Notes under the pieces: model-generated
The model's input: the letters and a program-made list of their open reading frames with translations, nothing else
What the model was told of the DNA's origin: nothing
Databases searched by the model: none
In this document: positions 11,729 through 22,209 of the stretch, in pieces
How the letters are laid out: every line of letters starts with the position of its first letter
Position numbering within the stretch: position 1 is the first letter of the stretch
Position numbers and translations under genes: made by a program
Source of the DNA: Rhizopus arrhizus
Lineage: Eukaryota; Mucoromycota; Mucoromycetes; Mucorales; Rhizopodaceae
Direction of reading: 5' to 3'
Assembly (NCBI GenBank): GCA_024220505.1
Contig: JAKZZE010000023.1
Coordinates: forward strand, 372,001-436,000
Length of the DNA stretch: 64,000 bases

Positions 11729-11957
11729 ATAAAATTTACGTTCAAGCGGAAAAATTGTCCCAGTGCGGTGTTTTTTTTCTATTGCTGATTAACTCAGATT
11801 GTGCTATCTCCGAACGATGGCTCTTTAATATTATGTAGCACAAAGTGCGACCTTTCTAATGAGCATAAAACTAGCCACATAGCCTAAGAATTGGTCGAGT
11901 TACAGTGTCCAAAGTAAAAAATGTTGAAACACTGGGACAATTAGTCCACCCACTGTA

Positions 11958-13591
11958 TGATCTGTCGCATCATTCTTAAAAAATATCCATATTCAGGAAC
12001 TGGTGTATTTTCCTTCATAACAAATTTAATTTCTTTAGAATGTTCATCATCATAAATTTTAACTTCTTGAACTGGCCTAACTTCTATATGTTCATTCGAA
12101 AGAGAAAAGAACAATGGTTTTATAAACTGAACACTCAAATCCTTGGTATAATAAATCAATTTTTGTTCTTTAATAAAATTGGAAAAAAATTCAACACTAT
12201 AACCTTTAGTTTCCAACATTTTAACAAAAGGTTGAATTGGTAACAACCTTTTGCCTTCAACCGTTTTAAGAGGTTTTCTTTTAGTGTTAAAATTGATGAA
12301 TCCAGAATCTAAAGTTCTACCCATCAACTCATCACATTCATAAATTGATCTCAAAATTGCAATGAGGTCTTCATCAACATTCTCTTTTAAGTCAGAGGAT
12401 TTAATAGCATCAATTATACAAAAATTAAATTGTGTTCTATAAAATTCAAATAAATATTTAATAGAATTGTTAACGTCCCCATAACCAATAAACTCCATAG
12501 TTAAAATCTGTGGAAACTCCAAACCATCAACGTTGACAGTAGATCTTAAATCATCAGTATAAACTTCAGAATTCTCAATTTTATTTTGAATTGCCAAATT
12601 AAAATCTTTTTGTTCTTGTGTCATACTCCATTTATTCTCTATTTCTTCTATTTCAGGCAAAGTTTCTTCAGAAATTGTTCTAATAGTAGATTCATTTTCA
12701 AGATACAACAACCTTTTAACTTTACTAACAACAGGATCATTTTCACAACTATCCTTATAAACAAAATATATTTGATTTTTGGATCTTGAAACAGCTACAT
12801 TTGACATGCCATGCACATCGATAGTAGAAGAATCCAATTCAGAACAACTCACAGTACCAGAACCTTTCTTATATGTTTTGCCTTGACATGATCTAACAGA
12901 CATATTAGTACCGTCTTCTCTGTCTGGACTAGAATTACAACCAAAAATTTCTATGGCAGAAGAATGAGAGAAAAACATTTCTCTTTCAATTGTGTTACAA
13001 GTCTTGTACTCATCATATTCACTTTTACTTAAAAATTTTGGCGGCAGTGCATCATTTCTAACTGGAACCATTGAATAATCATAAATTTTATTTAACAATT
13101 TAACACGCCAAGCATCCAAACGAAAATTCTTAACCAGTTCATGAGTAGGTACATCGTCCCAGACAATTCCAGAAAGTTTATTTATAGGATCAACACCTTC
13201 CCTACCTGGAATCAAAACAGTCTGTTTAGAATCACCGACTAACAAAACACATTTAGCAGACAGAAATGCTGCTAAAAATTGAATGTAATTCCAATCCATA
13301 GCAGACATTTCATCAATAATAAGATAATCAACTTTAGTGAGACCAGTGCCATACCAAGTGGTCTTAGCATTGAAAGTCTTCCTATCATTTTTTCCAACAA
13401 CTAAAGTGTTTTTATAATCAGACATAAGATCATTAAAAGGAACTATCACTGCACAATCTTGACCCCTTTTTTCATAATAATTAATTAAAACTTTTATGAC
13501 TTCAGTTTTTTCCGTACCAGGGCCACCAACTATTGCCCTCAAAATAAATTCATGTGAGATACCATTTTCGTGCACTTCCAACCAATGTTTA
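11958..13591 (-). pseudogene. Endogenous RNA-virus superfamily 1 helicase segment
   Basis: The minus-strand frame (open from 13647; about the first 18 codons are LTR-derived) shows SF1 viral helicase motifs in order. They are a Walker A-like GGPGTEKT (residues 41-48), DEMS (112-115), GDSKQ (138-142), NFRLDAW, QGKTY and VAVSRSKNQIYFV. In the Walker A motif the Gly before Lys is replaced by Glu, which would be expected to impair NTP binding. About 550 viral codons are uninterrupted. Order and strand match helicase-then-polymerase of alphavirus-supergroup replicases. The 3' edge is the TA target of mariner E4; the 5' edge abuts an LTR. No methyltransferase domain is present. Likely mycoviral origin, by inference. 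Confidence 0.82.
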
Positions 13592-13931
13592 TGAAGTGTT
13601 TTAAGTATAAAAAAATAGGACAAAGAACAATTAACGAGACCGAACAATAGTTCTAAAGTCGAATCCTTTCATTAAAGAAAGATTTCAAGGCTATTTATAT
13701 TAGTTGAGCAAGACCTGAGATTAGATGACAAAAGATAGTTACGACCGATATAATTTGACATGTATAAGAAAAAATTTATAGACTGATGCTAATAATCAAC
13801 TGTTGAGATGAAGGTGAAACTTGGCTGTTTAGGGCAGTGATAATTATCAGGTTCTATTCTTATTCAAACTCATTTGTAAAGATTTAGTTCAGAATGATAA
13901 GGCTGTATCTTATTGACATGTCAAAACATGA
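13592..13931 (-). repeat. LTR of gypsy family 2, minus orientation, abutting the viral sequence
   Basis: About 340 bp matching, in reverse orientation, the LTR at 62894-63234 and the copy at 14347-14684. In its own orientation its 3' end (AAAACACTTCA) directly precedes the viral helicase sequence. Its 5' end abuts a mariner fragment. The opening TG seems changed to TA. No matching target duplication was found on its two sides, so it does not look like a simple solo-LTR insertion. Confidence 0.8.
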
Positions 13932-13933
13932 TA

Positions 13934-14179
13934 AAGACATAGAAAATATTAAATAAACATAGCGAATTTTGAAAAATCATCATTGGCTTTTTTATGACTG
14001 TCTTTCTCTTTTTAAAAAGCTTGTACTTCAAGTACAGTCAATCTCTTCAGTGTATTATATGCACTTTTGCTTTCTTAGTTAGCTTATGTGATATCAAAGC
14101 TCTGGCGAATGTATACCTTAAAATAAAAAAATATGAAGACAAATCGAACAGAGATTGCTCATATTTTTTCACCTACTGT
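13934..14179 (+). mobile_element. Mariner 3'-end fragment (E5 family)
   Basis: 246 bp closely similar to 10416-10661, ending in the CACCTACTG terminal repeat followed by TA (14180-14181). It contains the transposase tail (KYstop) and the 3' terminal region. The rest of the element is absent; its left edge is the LTR at 13592-13931. Confidence 0.82.
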
Positions 14180-14181
14180 AG

Positions 14182-14346
14182 TTCCGGTGAGATAGTGCGA
14201 AAACTTCTTAATACCCCAAACGATTGCCAGAGCTTCGATTTCAGAAACGCCATAATTATGTTCATTGGGTGCTAATGAGCGAGATGCGAGAGCAACAGTA
14301 TACACACGGTTATTATCCGAATCGCGTTGGCACAGCATTACTTCAA
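14182..14346 (-). pseudogene. Ty3/gypsy RNase H fragment
   Basis: Minus-strand frame with MSKHDIEVMLCQRD, YTVALASRSLAPNEHNYGV, and EALAIVWGIKKFSHYL, typical of the RNase H domain of gypsy pol. Only about 55 codons remain, between a mariner end and an LTR. It differs from the gypsy fragment at 6529-7312. Confidence 0.8.
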
Positions 14347-14684
14347 TGTCATGTTTTGACATGTCAATAAGATACAGTCTTATCATTCTGAACTAAATCT
14401 TTACAAATGAGTTTGAATAAGAATAGAACCTGATAATTATCACTGCCCTAAACAGCCAAGTTTCACCTTCATCTCAACAGTTGATTATTAGCATCAGTCT
14501 ATAAATTTTTTCTTATACATGTCAAATTATATCGGTCGTAACTATCTTTTGTCATCTAATCTCAGGTCTTGCTCAACTAATATAAATAGCCTTGAAATCT
14601 TTCTTTAATGAAAGGATTCGACTTTAGAACTATTGTTCGGTCTCGTTAATTGTTCTTTGTCCTATTTTTTTATACTTAAAACAC
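14347..14684 (+). repeat. LTR of gypsy family 2, plus orientation
   Basis: About 338 bp starting TGTCATGTTTTGACATG, ending CTTAAAACAC. Near-identical to 62894-63234 and, inverted, to 13592-13931. No internal region adjoins it; its 3' side abuts an IS630-like fragment. With the minus-oriented copy it forms a 340-bp inverted repeat separated by about 415 bp. Confidence 0.82.
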
Positions 14685-15336
14685 CCTGAATGTAAGCTTT
14701 TGGATCATTGTCAAAAAATTCAATTAGACTTTGCTTATGCTCATCCTGTAACATATTTTTGTGTCTGTTTTGGCTATTTGTTTTCTTCTCAAGAATAAAA
14801 AAATCTGGATCTTCTTGTAGCTTCTTCCACCAAGTGCGAGCAGTGCTTTCTTTGACATCAGCTTTTCGGGCAGCTGCAGCAACTGACATTTCATGTTGGA
14901 TTTTGTAATAAAAAAAAAAAGCTATTTCGAGGCTAACGTATATTCCATATGCTTCTTTGATCGACTGGCTCTTACATCCATGACGATGGCTTTGCTTTGT
15001 TCAGATTGTTTTTGATCCGTGGGTGCACTAGCCTTTTTTTCAAGGTACGAATCGAGATTTACCAATTGCCTTACAGCAAAAGGATCTGGCTTTTCATCCA
15101 CAACGTCCATAGCTTCATGTCCAGCCTCATCGAAAATATTTCCTTGGCCATCTTCTCTCAGGAATACTAGTTTAGACATTTCACAGTTTTTTAAAAATAA
15201 AGTGTGAAATGATTTTCTCACAATCCACAAAATGAACTTCAAACAACCAGTGAATTTTATTTGGTAAGTCCCCAAATTTCTAAATGAAAGTCAGTTTTTT
15301 TTTTATAAAATCCTCGCACTGGGAGTGGAACGACTG
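14685..15336 (-). pseudogene. IS630-like transposase N-terminal fragment with one terminal end
   Basis: The minus-strand frame from about 15180 (MSKLVFLREDGQGN) resembles the N-terminus of the intact transposase at 18174 (both have EDG(K/Q)GN and a Pro/Asp-rich linker). A homopolymer frameshift separates it from the helix-turn-helix segment (MSVAAAARKADVKESTARTWWKKL, up to 14889). The catalytic half is missing; the LTR ends it at 14685. A terminal repeat (CAGTCGTTCCACTCC on the minus strand) followed by TA lies at 15336. Confidence 0.7.
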
Positions 15337-16476
15337 TACAACAAAATACATAATCTTATAGTACAAGATGTTGTTTCCTAAGTCAATGAAGTGTATTTAA
15401 TAGTAAAATCATTCTACAAAAGAGAAACTGACGAAGTACATGAAGCATGATCTTTTCCAATAGTAACAGACACTTGTAATAGTTTACAGAAGACCATCCT
15501 ATCATATCAAGTAAAACGCGAAACTTGCTGGCTTTTTTTACGGTCTAAACAGGATTACATCTGAAAATTTAACTGGTTTCCATGGTGTGTATATTAAAAT
15601 AAAATCCTCATGCTAAGAAATTAAAAGCACACTGTAAACGTTAACCAAGACTGTACGCCCATGACTTACGCCTTCAAAATGATTTTTAAAGCTAATAAGC
15701 TATTATAAACATAAAAAATGACTATAATAGAAGAACACAAAAAAATGTGATAAACAGCTTTTGTATTGAAAAGTACACCGCAAGGCTAAACAAAATAATA
15801 TTTTCGAGACAAAAAGTAGTAAGTAGTCGTGTTAATTGTTTTTGTTTTGTACGTATCTGCACATACATCTCTGTACGTGGGCGAAATGTTGTGGGCTGTA
15901 TTTAGTCGCATATGTGCCATATTTACTCTAATAATTTCCTTAATGTCGTGTGAGATCACTCAAAAGATTCTTAAAATTAATAATTTGACTGTATATCATA
16001 TATAGCACTTTGTGCTATGTACGATAAACAGCCCACACAATTTATACCGTACTACTTCGGACCCTAAATCATATTGTTATATTCTAAGACGTAGTTTGCA
16101 TTGAATGGGCTCTCTCTCTCTCTCTCGTCCTTACTCAATAAAGAGGTTCAAGAGGCTCATCGATTATTTGGTTTATTGTTAATTTTATTAATCGAGAGAA
16201 ACAACACGCCTATTCCACAGTATGGACAAATGGTTGTGCTCAAACACATGTGTGCTTCTACTATAAATAAAGCATAGCTATATGAACTCTTTTCACTCAC
16301 GTCTACCCAATTACAATTTATCTTTAATTTACTTTAGTAAAGTAATAGACATTATAAGTCACTTAGTTTTCCGTTATAAAAAATCGTTCTCCTAGTCTTA
16401 CAGTATTAGCAGACGGTCGGTCAAAAGGTTTCTTGAAAAGCTAATATTCAAGTCTGGAATTAAGATATTAAAGACT
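15337..16476. other. Intergenic AT-rich stretch, no gene seen
   Basis: About 1.1 kb without a convincing frame, splice structure or terminal repeats. A (CT)n microsatellite occupies 16110-16126. A short inverted repeat (AGCACTTTGTGCT) lies near 16004. Possibly unrecognisable transposon remains. Confidence 0.5.
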
Positions 16477-16804
16477 TTAATCAGCTGTATAGGCCAGGAA
16501 AAGCAATGAAGATGGTATTACGACAAACCATCGTATAATATGGAGGGCTGAAAGTCTGCTAATTTTAACTATAGGATAAAGATTATCATTGTGCGTACAG
16601 ATAGTACACACTAATGTTGGAAGCAAGTCGAGCAACCTTAGCGATCTTTTAAAGGTGATAAAACAATGAAGCATGCTGGCGGTTCTGTTATATTGTAAGG
16701 CAACATTAGACCTTGAGGACCAGGATACGCTTATCAAGTACAGAGGGTGAAAAACCTCTAAAAACGTCAGACTTTTTTTTTTCTTTTTAGCCTCTGTGAG
16801 CATG
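16477..16804 (+). mobile_element. Degenerate Tc1/mariner transposase fragment
   Basis: The plus strand near 16655-16730 reads as a corroded KHxGGSVxxxGNIRPxGPGYAYQV block, a mariner hallmark. It is about 85% identical by eye to the inverse of 880-1170 inside E1, so both derive from one family. Its ends are not defined; E6 starts right after it. Confidence 0.65.
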
Positions 16805-17991
16805 TACAGTGGGTTAAAAAACCGTTTCAGTGTTTTTCCTAAATATGGTTTTGCTACCATTACTACTGATATACTAAATAAAATGCTACATTTCATACAT
16901 CATATGAAAGCACTAGTTCTGATATATAATACAATATAAAAATAGTATTGCTTTTTCAATATTTGCTCCCTAAAACTTATAAAATTACTACAGCCTGTGC
17001 ACTGAAACGGTTTTTTAACTCCATTAAAAAAAACATAAATACCAATTACAATTATGCAGACTTCATTTTTCATTTATGCAATACACATAAAGTTAGGGGA
17101 AGAGTATAATACTTTGCGTTTATTAAAAAAACAAGTATATAAACACGTTATTTTATTAATAGACGCGTAACAAATTTCGTCCTTTTTCATTTAACATTTT
17201 CAACCCAATCTTTATTAAAAATAACTCGCTCCATTTCCCAAGATACTCAAAATGATTTGAGAGTGCTCTTAGAGTCTGATTTGTCTTACGAAGAGATTGC
17301 TAATCGCTTGATTCTCTCTAAAGGCACTGTTCATCGATATTGCAAAAAATGGAATATCCAAAGACCCGATAACACTGACGGACGACCTCAAATCTTAACT
17401 GAAGCAAGCAAGTCCCTCATGAAGAGAATGGTAATCTTAGGATGATTGAAGTCTGGTGTAGAGGTCTTCGATTATTTCATGGCCATTTATCCAAGGTTGA
17501 CTTACAACACCACCCTAAACGCCTTAAAGAGCCTAGGATTCAAAGCCCGTGCAAAAAGAAAGGTGCCTCTTTTGTCAGCAAAACACAAGAAAGCACGCTT
17601 GGAATGGGCACTTGCTCACAGGTACTGGACTATTGACGACTGAAGAAAGGTTATCTTCTCTGACGAGTCGAAAATCAACGTTTGGGGCTCTGATGGAGTT
17701 GAATTCTATTGGAGTCTGCCTGGAAGCTCATTACAGCCTCATCATGTAATCCCAACTGTTTTAATCGCAAGATTAAATAAAAAATTAAACAAAAAAACAA
17801 TAACAGCAATATAAAATTAAAATCCTTCTTTATTGCAGATTTCTTTATCTTGCAAAAGGGCCTCGCTTTATGGATAAAAAGTTGGCATCTATTTATATTC
17901 TTTGTGAGCGTAGACATAAAAGATATAGACTCGGTCACGATGTCGTGCTGAAGAACCAATGATTAAGCTAAAGCTTGTCGATGTTCTAATA

Positions 17992-19644
17992 CACTATTTT
18001 CACAAATTATTCGTGCAGCTTCAGGAAAAAAATTCGTGCAGTTTAAAAATAAAAATTGATTCAGACTCAGGATTAATCTTCATCCAATAAAAGAAAACAA
18101 TTTCGAGCACTTAAAGGGAAAAACTTCGTGCAATATCAGCCCCTTTTTTTTTCACTTCAATACTCAATTCAGTATGGACTCTTTTATTCACGAAGATGGA
18201 AAAGGAAATATGTTAGACGACCAAGGAAACGAAGTTTTTACGGTCGATATGGAAGTAGATGATGAAACTTATCCGCTTGAAAATGTAACGGATTTGAATC
18301 ATTATCTTGGCCTGAAACCACCTGAGAGAGTGAAGCAAGAAAAAGAAAAGAAACTATCCGAGAAGCCTGATAAAAATCAGATATCAGAAAAAGGAAAGAA
18401 AACCTACAGACGCTACAAGCCTGAGGATAAAGAACAGTTTTTTTTTCTTATTTATGAGAAAAACATGGATATAAGAGAAGCTGCTAGAGCCCTTAAAATG
18501 CCAGAGACTACCGCTCAAAGCTGGTACAAAAAGGAAAGTGAGAATCCAGAGGAAGAAATTGGAAGAAAAAAAGGTAGTGGCAGGCCTGTAGGAAGGCCAT
18601 CAGCCTTGAGAGAAGAGCATGAGCAATTCTTAAAAGAGCTTATTGACGATAAGCCAAGCTTAGTTTTGGAAGAGATGGTGGACAGTTTGACAAGCAAGTT
18701 TGTCGACTTGTCTATTTCGAAAACTGCTCTTTACAATTTTGTAACCAAAAAGTGTAGAATCAGTTTGAAGAAAGCACATTTTCACTCACTGGAAAGAAAT
18801 AGTCCAGAAAAAATTCAGGAGAGATACGACTGGGTAGTAAGATGGAGTGAAACAGACCTTGATTTTACAAGCAACTGCATTTTCATTGATGAAGCAGCGT
18901 TCCATGTCAATATGAAGCGTTCTGTAGCATGGTCAAAGAAAGGAAGCCGTGCCGTTGTGGTTGTACCCAAAACCAGAGCCAAAACAACAACTATTTTGAG
19001 TGCTATATCTCCTTACGGTGTAGTAAACATCAAGGTAAGAAGACCAAAAGCACCCATCCCTTCGAAGAAGAGAAAGGCGGCAGCTAGTACCCAGAATACT
19101 CAAAATACCAAAGGCGGAACCGTCACGGGTCATTACTTCAATTTTATTGCAAGTACTCTTGACATTTTAGATCAGCATGAGCAATTTAAGGGCAATTATA
19201 TTGTCATGGACAATGCTCCTATCCACAAGAATGCTGATATTAGAAAATACATTGAACAACGCGGCTACGGCTGTGTTTATCTTCCAGCTTACTCCCCTGA
19301 ACTCAACCTGATTGAGCAATTCTGGTCAGCGTGTAAAAGCAAACTGAAAAGAGAAGAGCTTTTACAGGAAGAGACAATGTCGTCTAGAATTGGAGATGCA
19401 TGCAACAAGGTCCTTTTGAGTGATCTTCAAGGGTTTTGTAGATACTCAGCTACTAGGTTCGAGGATTGTTTGAGCCGTAAACCAATGTAGTATTTTTTTT
19501 TTTCGTGCAGTTCATGCACCAATAAATGTATGAATTTTTAAAAATAATTTAAATGAATTTCTTTTCTGAGTCTGAATCAATTTTTATTTTTAAACTGTAC
19601 GAATTTTTTTCCTGAAGCTGCACGAATAATTTGTGAAAATAGTG
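17992..19644 (+). mobile_element. Intact IS630-like DNA transposon E8
   Basis: 1653 bp, TA duplications at 17990-17991 and 19645-19646. Terminal inverted repeats are about 79 bp with one mismatch (17992-18070 and 19566-19644), starting CACTATTTTCAC. TTCGTGCA is iterated at both ends, probably transposase-binding sites. The transposase frame is uninterrupted, so this is the best candidate for an autonomous DNA transposon here. Confidence 0.9.
18174..19490 (+). CDS. IS630-like (DDE_3) transposase
   Basis: 438 residues, intact. The acidic N-terminus (EDGKGN, about 1-60) and charged linker are followed by a helix-turn-helix region (about 95-125, DIREAARALKMPETTAQSWYK) and a GRPVGRPS stretch. The DDE core has Asp in IFIDEAAFHVN, Asp in VMDNAPIHK and Glu in SPELNLIEQFW, with 34 residues between the last two. 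It would catalyse excision and reinsertion at TA using the 79-bp ends. Start at 18174 is the first ATG after a poly-T leader. Its relative at 14685-15336 is truncated. A Lys-rich insert (about 280-310) may be a nuclear localisation signal. Confidence 0.88.
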   Translation: MDSFIHEDGKGNMLDDQGNEVFTVDMEVDDETYPLENVTDLNHYLGLKPPERVKQEKEKKLSEKPDKNQISEKGKKTYRRYKPEDKEQFFFLIYEKNMDIREAARALKMPETTAQSWYKKESENPEEEIGRKKGSGRPVGRPSALREEHEQFLKELIDDKPSLVLEEMVDSLTSKFVDLSISKTALYNFVTKKCRISLKKAHFHSLERNSPEKIQERYDWVVRWSETDLDFTSNCIFIDEAAFHVNMKRSVAWSKKGSRAVVVVPKTRAKTTTILSAISPYGVVNIKVRRPKAPIPSKKRKAAASTQNTQNTKGGTVTGHYFNFIASTLDILDQHEQFKGNYIVMDNAPIHKNADIRKYIEQRGYGCVYLPAYSPELNLIEQFWSACKSKLKREELLQEETMSSRIGDACNKVLLSDLQGFCRYSATRFEDCLSRKPM

Positions 19645-20488
19645 TATATGCATCTGAAATTGAACAATAGAAATAACAACCAGTCAATTAACTTTGATCT
19701 AATTACTTTTGGGGTTGACAATTGATTAGACTCTCTAGGATGACAGGTATTGATCTTATTGTTCTAAATTTGGAAAAGTGTGGAATTGTTCAATCATAGT
19801 TTAATCTTTTTGTGTATCGTTATTTATTTTAATACAACTGATATCATATAGAAAATAACTATGTTTACAACACCAACCGTAAAACACGGCGGTGGAAGTG
19901 TTATGGTGTGGGCTTGTATGACTTCTCATGGAGTTGGATATATCTGCGAGATATACGACGGCAGAATGACTGCATCCGATTACATCCATATCCTAAAAAC
20001 CGAACTGGCAGATACACTTCATTACTACCGATTAGGAGATGGTGATTTCATCTTTCAGCACGATAATGACCCGAAACACACTGCCAAGATAACGACGACT
20101 TATCTTAAAGAAGAAGCAAAGTACCCAGTATTGCCTTGGCTTTCTCAATCGCCTGACCTGAACCCAATTGAGCACATGTGGAGACATTTGAAGTTGAAAT
20201 TAGCTTTATATGAACAAAGGGCAAGAGGTGTCCATGAACTATGGGAAAGAATCAAAATTGAATTGGAAACATTTGATAAAGATATTTGCTGTAAATATAT
20301 TGATAGTATGCCGGCTAGAGTTCAAGCTGTAATAAAAGCTAAGGGTGGAAATACTATATATTAGTATTTTTTTACCTAGTTGAAAAAACCGTTTCAGTCA
20401 TCCCTATTTTTTAAAATAGCCATTGCTCAAGATGTAGTTCATAGATTAGGATGAGATGTACATTGCTTTGTTGCAAAAAAGCCATATA

Positions 20489-22080
20489 CAGTCCTGCTGT
20501 TAACTGCCTAACGAAAATAAAATTTAAGATAATTCCCGCAAAAATAGAGCTGAACTTTTTAAATTTTAATGGAACAGTGCTAAAACAACATATTTTTATT
20601 GAACAAATTTTCATAGCACACTAACTAGTAAAATGTGGCGGAATTTGAAAAAATGAAAAATGACTATAAAATCAATCTGACAGCAAATCTTTAACGCTTT
20701 GTATATCCATCTTTAGCCTTGATAACCTCTTCAATTCTTTTTGGCATACTCTCGTAATACTTCTTCATGTCCTCTTTAGTGAATTTGTTCCACTCTGCAT
20801 CAAATCTATCCCACAATTCATCCATATTTTTGGGCTTGGTGTCATATGCATCTAATTTCAACTTAACATGATGCCAGAGGTGTTCAATTGGGTTTAGATC
20901 GGGACTATTTGCTGGCCAGTCTTGAATATAGTTAATTCCGTTATCTGCAAGCCATTTTTTAGTGAGTTTCGATGTGTGTTTTGTATCTCCGTGCTGTTGA
21001 AAGATGACTTCCTCATTGCTGAGACTGAAGTGCTCGAGTGTATCCTTATAGGAAGTATCCAAGATATGGGTGTACAGCTCTGATTTCATAGGATACTCAA
21101 TAATACGGCATGCGTAACCTACTCCTGATGATGTCATGCATCCCCAAACCATCATTGAGCCTCCGCCACCTTTTAATTGAGTCTGATAATTATGTGGTCG
21201 AAGTGGGTCATCCTTATGTTTCCATGTAATTTGAGCTCCATCTGATCCCCATCTGTTGATTTTGGTTTCGTCGGAGAATATGACCTTGTTCCAGTCCTCT
21301 ACAGTCCAGTCACGGTGTTTTTTGGCCCATTCCAATCGCTTTTTCTGGTTAGTTCTCTTGATTAAAGGCTTCTTTTTCTTATACAGAGTTTTAAGGCCGA
21401 GGGATCTCATTAGTTGTGTCGTAGATGAGTACTGCAATTTGTAACCAAGAGACCACAGATATCTTTGAACATCCTTTGCTGATAATAAGAAGCCTTTCGG
21501 ACTTTAAAAATTATGACTTGCTTTGTAAAATCGGGAACGGCGCTGACTCTACCACCACGGGATTTGACGCGATCAGGATCAACTTGCTTTTTCATGAGAA
21601 TAACTAGGGCTCTAGACACTCTAGTGGCTTGTACAATATTTGTAGTACCCTTTCCGGCCTTAATTAATGAAATGACGTTATTGCGTGTGTCGTTGCTGAG
21701 TTTATAAGGCATTACAAAGAAGTAGTTATCAAGTGTAGAAGTAGAGATGTGATGGGGGAAATGAAGAGAAAAGTGTCGCTTTTTTATACATTTTTAGCTT
21801 CTCTACGTCATGATGGTACGTTATGTACGTTATCATTGCATCATGTACGCCAAAATAGGGTTTAAAGTACATTTAATCATACTTACATCATTTTCCATTT
21901 AACCCAAAATCAATCTTTCTTGATTTAGATCTTTGTGTAACAATCTAGAATTACATCATTCTTCTCTTCTTATACTATGACGCATGGGCTATCTAATGGT
22001 TTTTATTTCGTAGTTCTGACGTAATTATAGCACTGTGCAGGCCATTTTATGGTTTTGTTAGGCAGTTGACAGTAGGACTG
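20489..22080 (-). mobile_element. Mariner E7 (DD35E spacing)
   Basis: 1592 bp with TA at 20487-20488 and 22081-22082. The ends start CAGTCCT(G/A)CTGT and match for about 28 bp only. No inner inverted motif was found, unlike E2, E4, E9, E10 and E11. It sits between the broken end of E6 and the start of gene-copy-B duplicated DNA. Confidence 0.85.
20691..21712 (-). pseudogene. Mariner transposase of E7, one frameshift and a lost catalytic Asp
   Basis: Start MPYKLSNDTRNN at 21712, stop at 20691. The total of 1022 nt indicates one net frameshift, located between VRK and KDVQRYL near 21490. First Asp in IFSDETKIN. The second catalytic position reads QQHGDTKH, so Asp is replaced by His. Glu in NPIEHLW. 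The corresponding spacing is 35 residues. It is inactive by two lesions. Confidence 0.85.
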
Positions 22081-22209
22081 TATATTATTGGTTCATTCCA
22101 GTATTACAAAAGGGTAGGGGAAGGAGGGAAAGCGAGCAGGGGATCCATGGAAACGATCAAATAAAAAAAATTCAAACGGTAGATGCAAAAAAAAGGAAAA
22201 TACGCTTAC

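Larger units (their letters stand above)
8643..11955 (+). mobile_element. Tc1/mariner E4 (DD37E type) containing nested E5, inserted in the viral sequence
   Basis: Outer TA duplications lie at 8641-8642 and 11956-11957. The ends start CAGTGGGTGGACTAATTG, and inner inverted copies (GGACAATTTTTCCGC-type) lie near 8834-8855 and 11744-11765. Without the 1638-bp nested element and its extra TA, it is 1673 bp. It splits the viral frame between helicase and polymerase. Confidence 0.9.
17760..19872. other. Unidentified 458-bp insertion inside E6, itself hit by E8
   Basis: The pieces 17760-17991 and 19645-19872 do not match the transposase. Flanking CCAACTGT (17752-17759) and CCAACCGT (19873-19880) form a possible 8-bp target duplication with one mismatch, as hAT-type elements make. 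I see no terminal repeats or coding frame. It could be a non-autonomous element; identity unknown. Confidence 0.4.
17221..20364 (+). pseudogene. Mariner transposase of E6, split and mutated
   Basis: The first part (17221-17759) lacks an ATG: the expected start codon is ATA at 17221, followed by TRSISQDTQNDL. It has in-frame TGA at about 17443 and 17641; the latter replaces a conserved Trp (DDW). The second part (19881-20364) resumes with VKHGGGSVMVWACM, QHDNDPKH (second Asp at 20062) and NPIEHMW (Glu at 20170), a 35-residue spacing (DD35E). It ends GGNTIY. The interruption carries the intact IS630-like element. Confidence 0.82.
16807..20486 (+). mobile_element. Mariner E6 (DD35E type), interrupted and 3'-truncated
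   Basis: The left end follows TA at 16805-16806 and starts CAGTGGGTTAAAAAACCG. An inner inverted copy sits near 17003-17026. The body is split by an insertion at about 17760-19872. After the transposase stop at 20364 only the inner motif of the right end (about 20376-20396) and some terminal sequence remain before element E7 at 20489. The right outer terminus was not found. Confidence 0.8.

Noticed and set aside
12040..12789. Phe/Ile-rich plus-strand frames in the viral region
   Set aside because: They are antisense to the long helicase frame and AT-driven.
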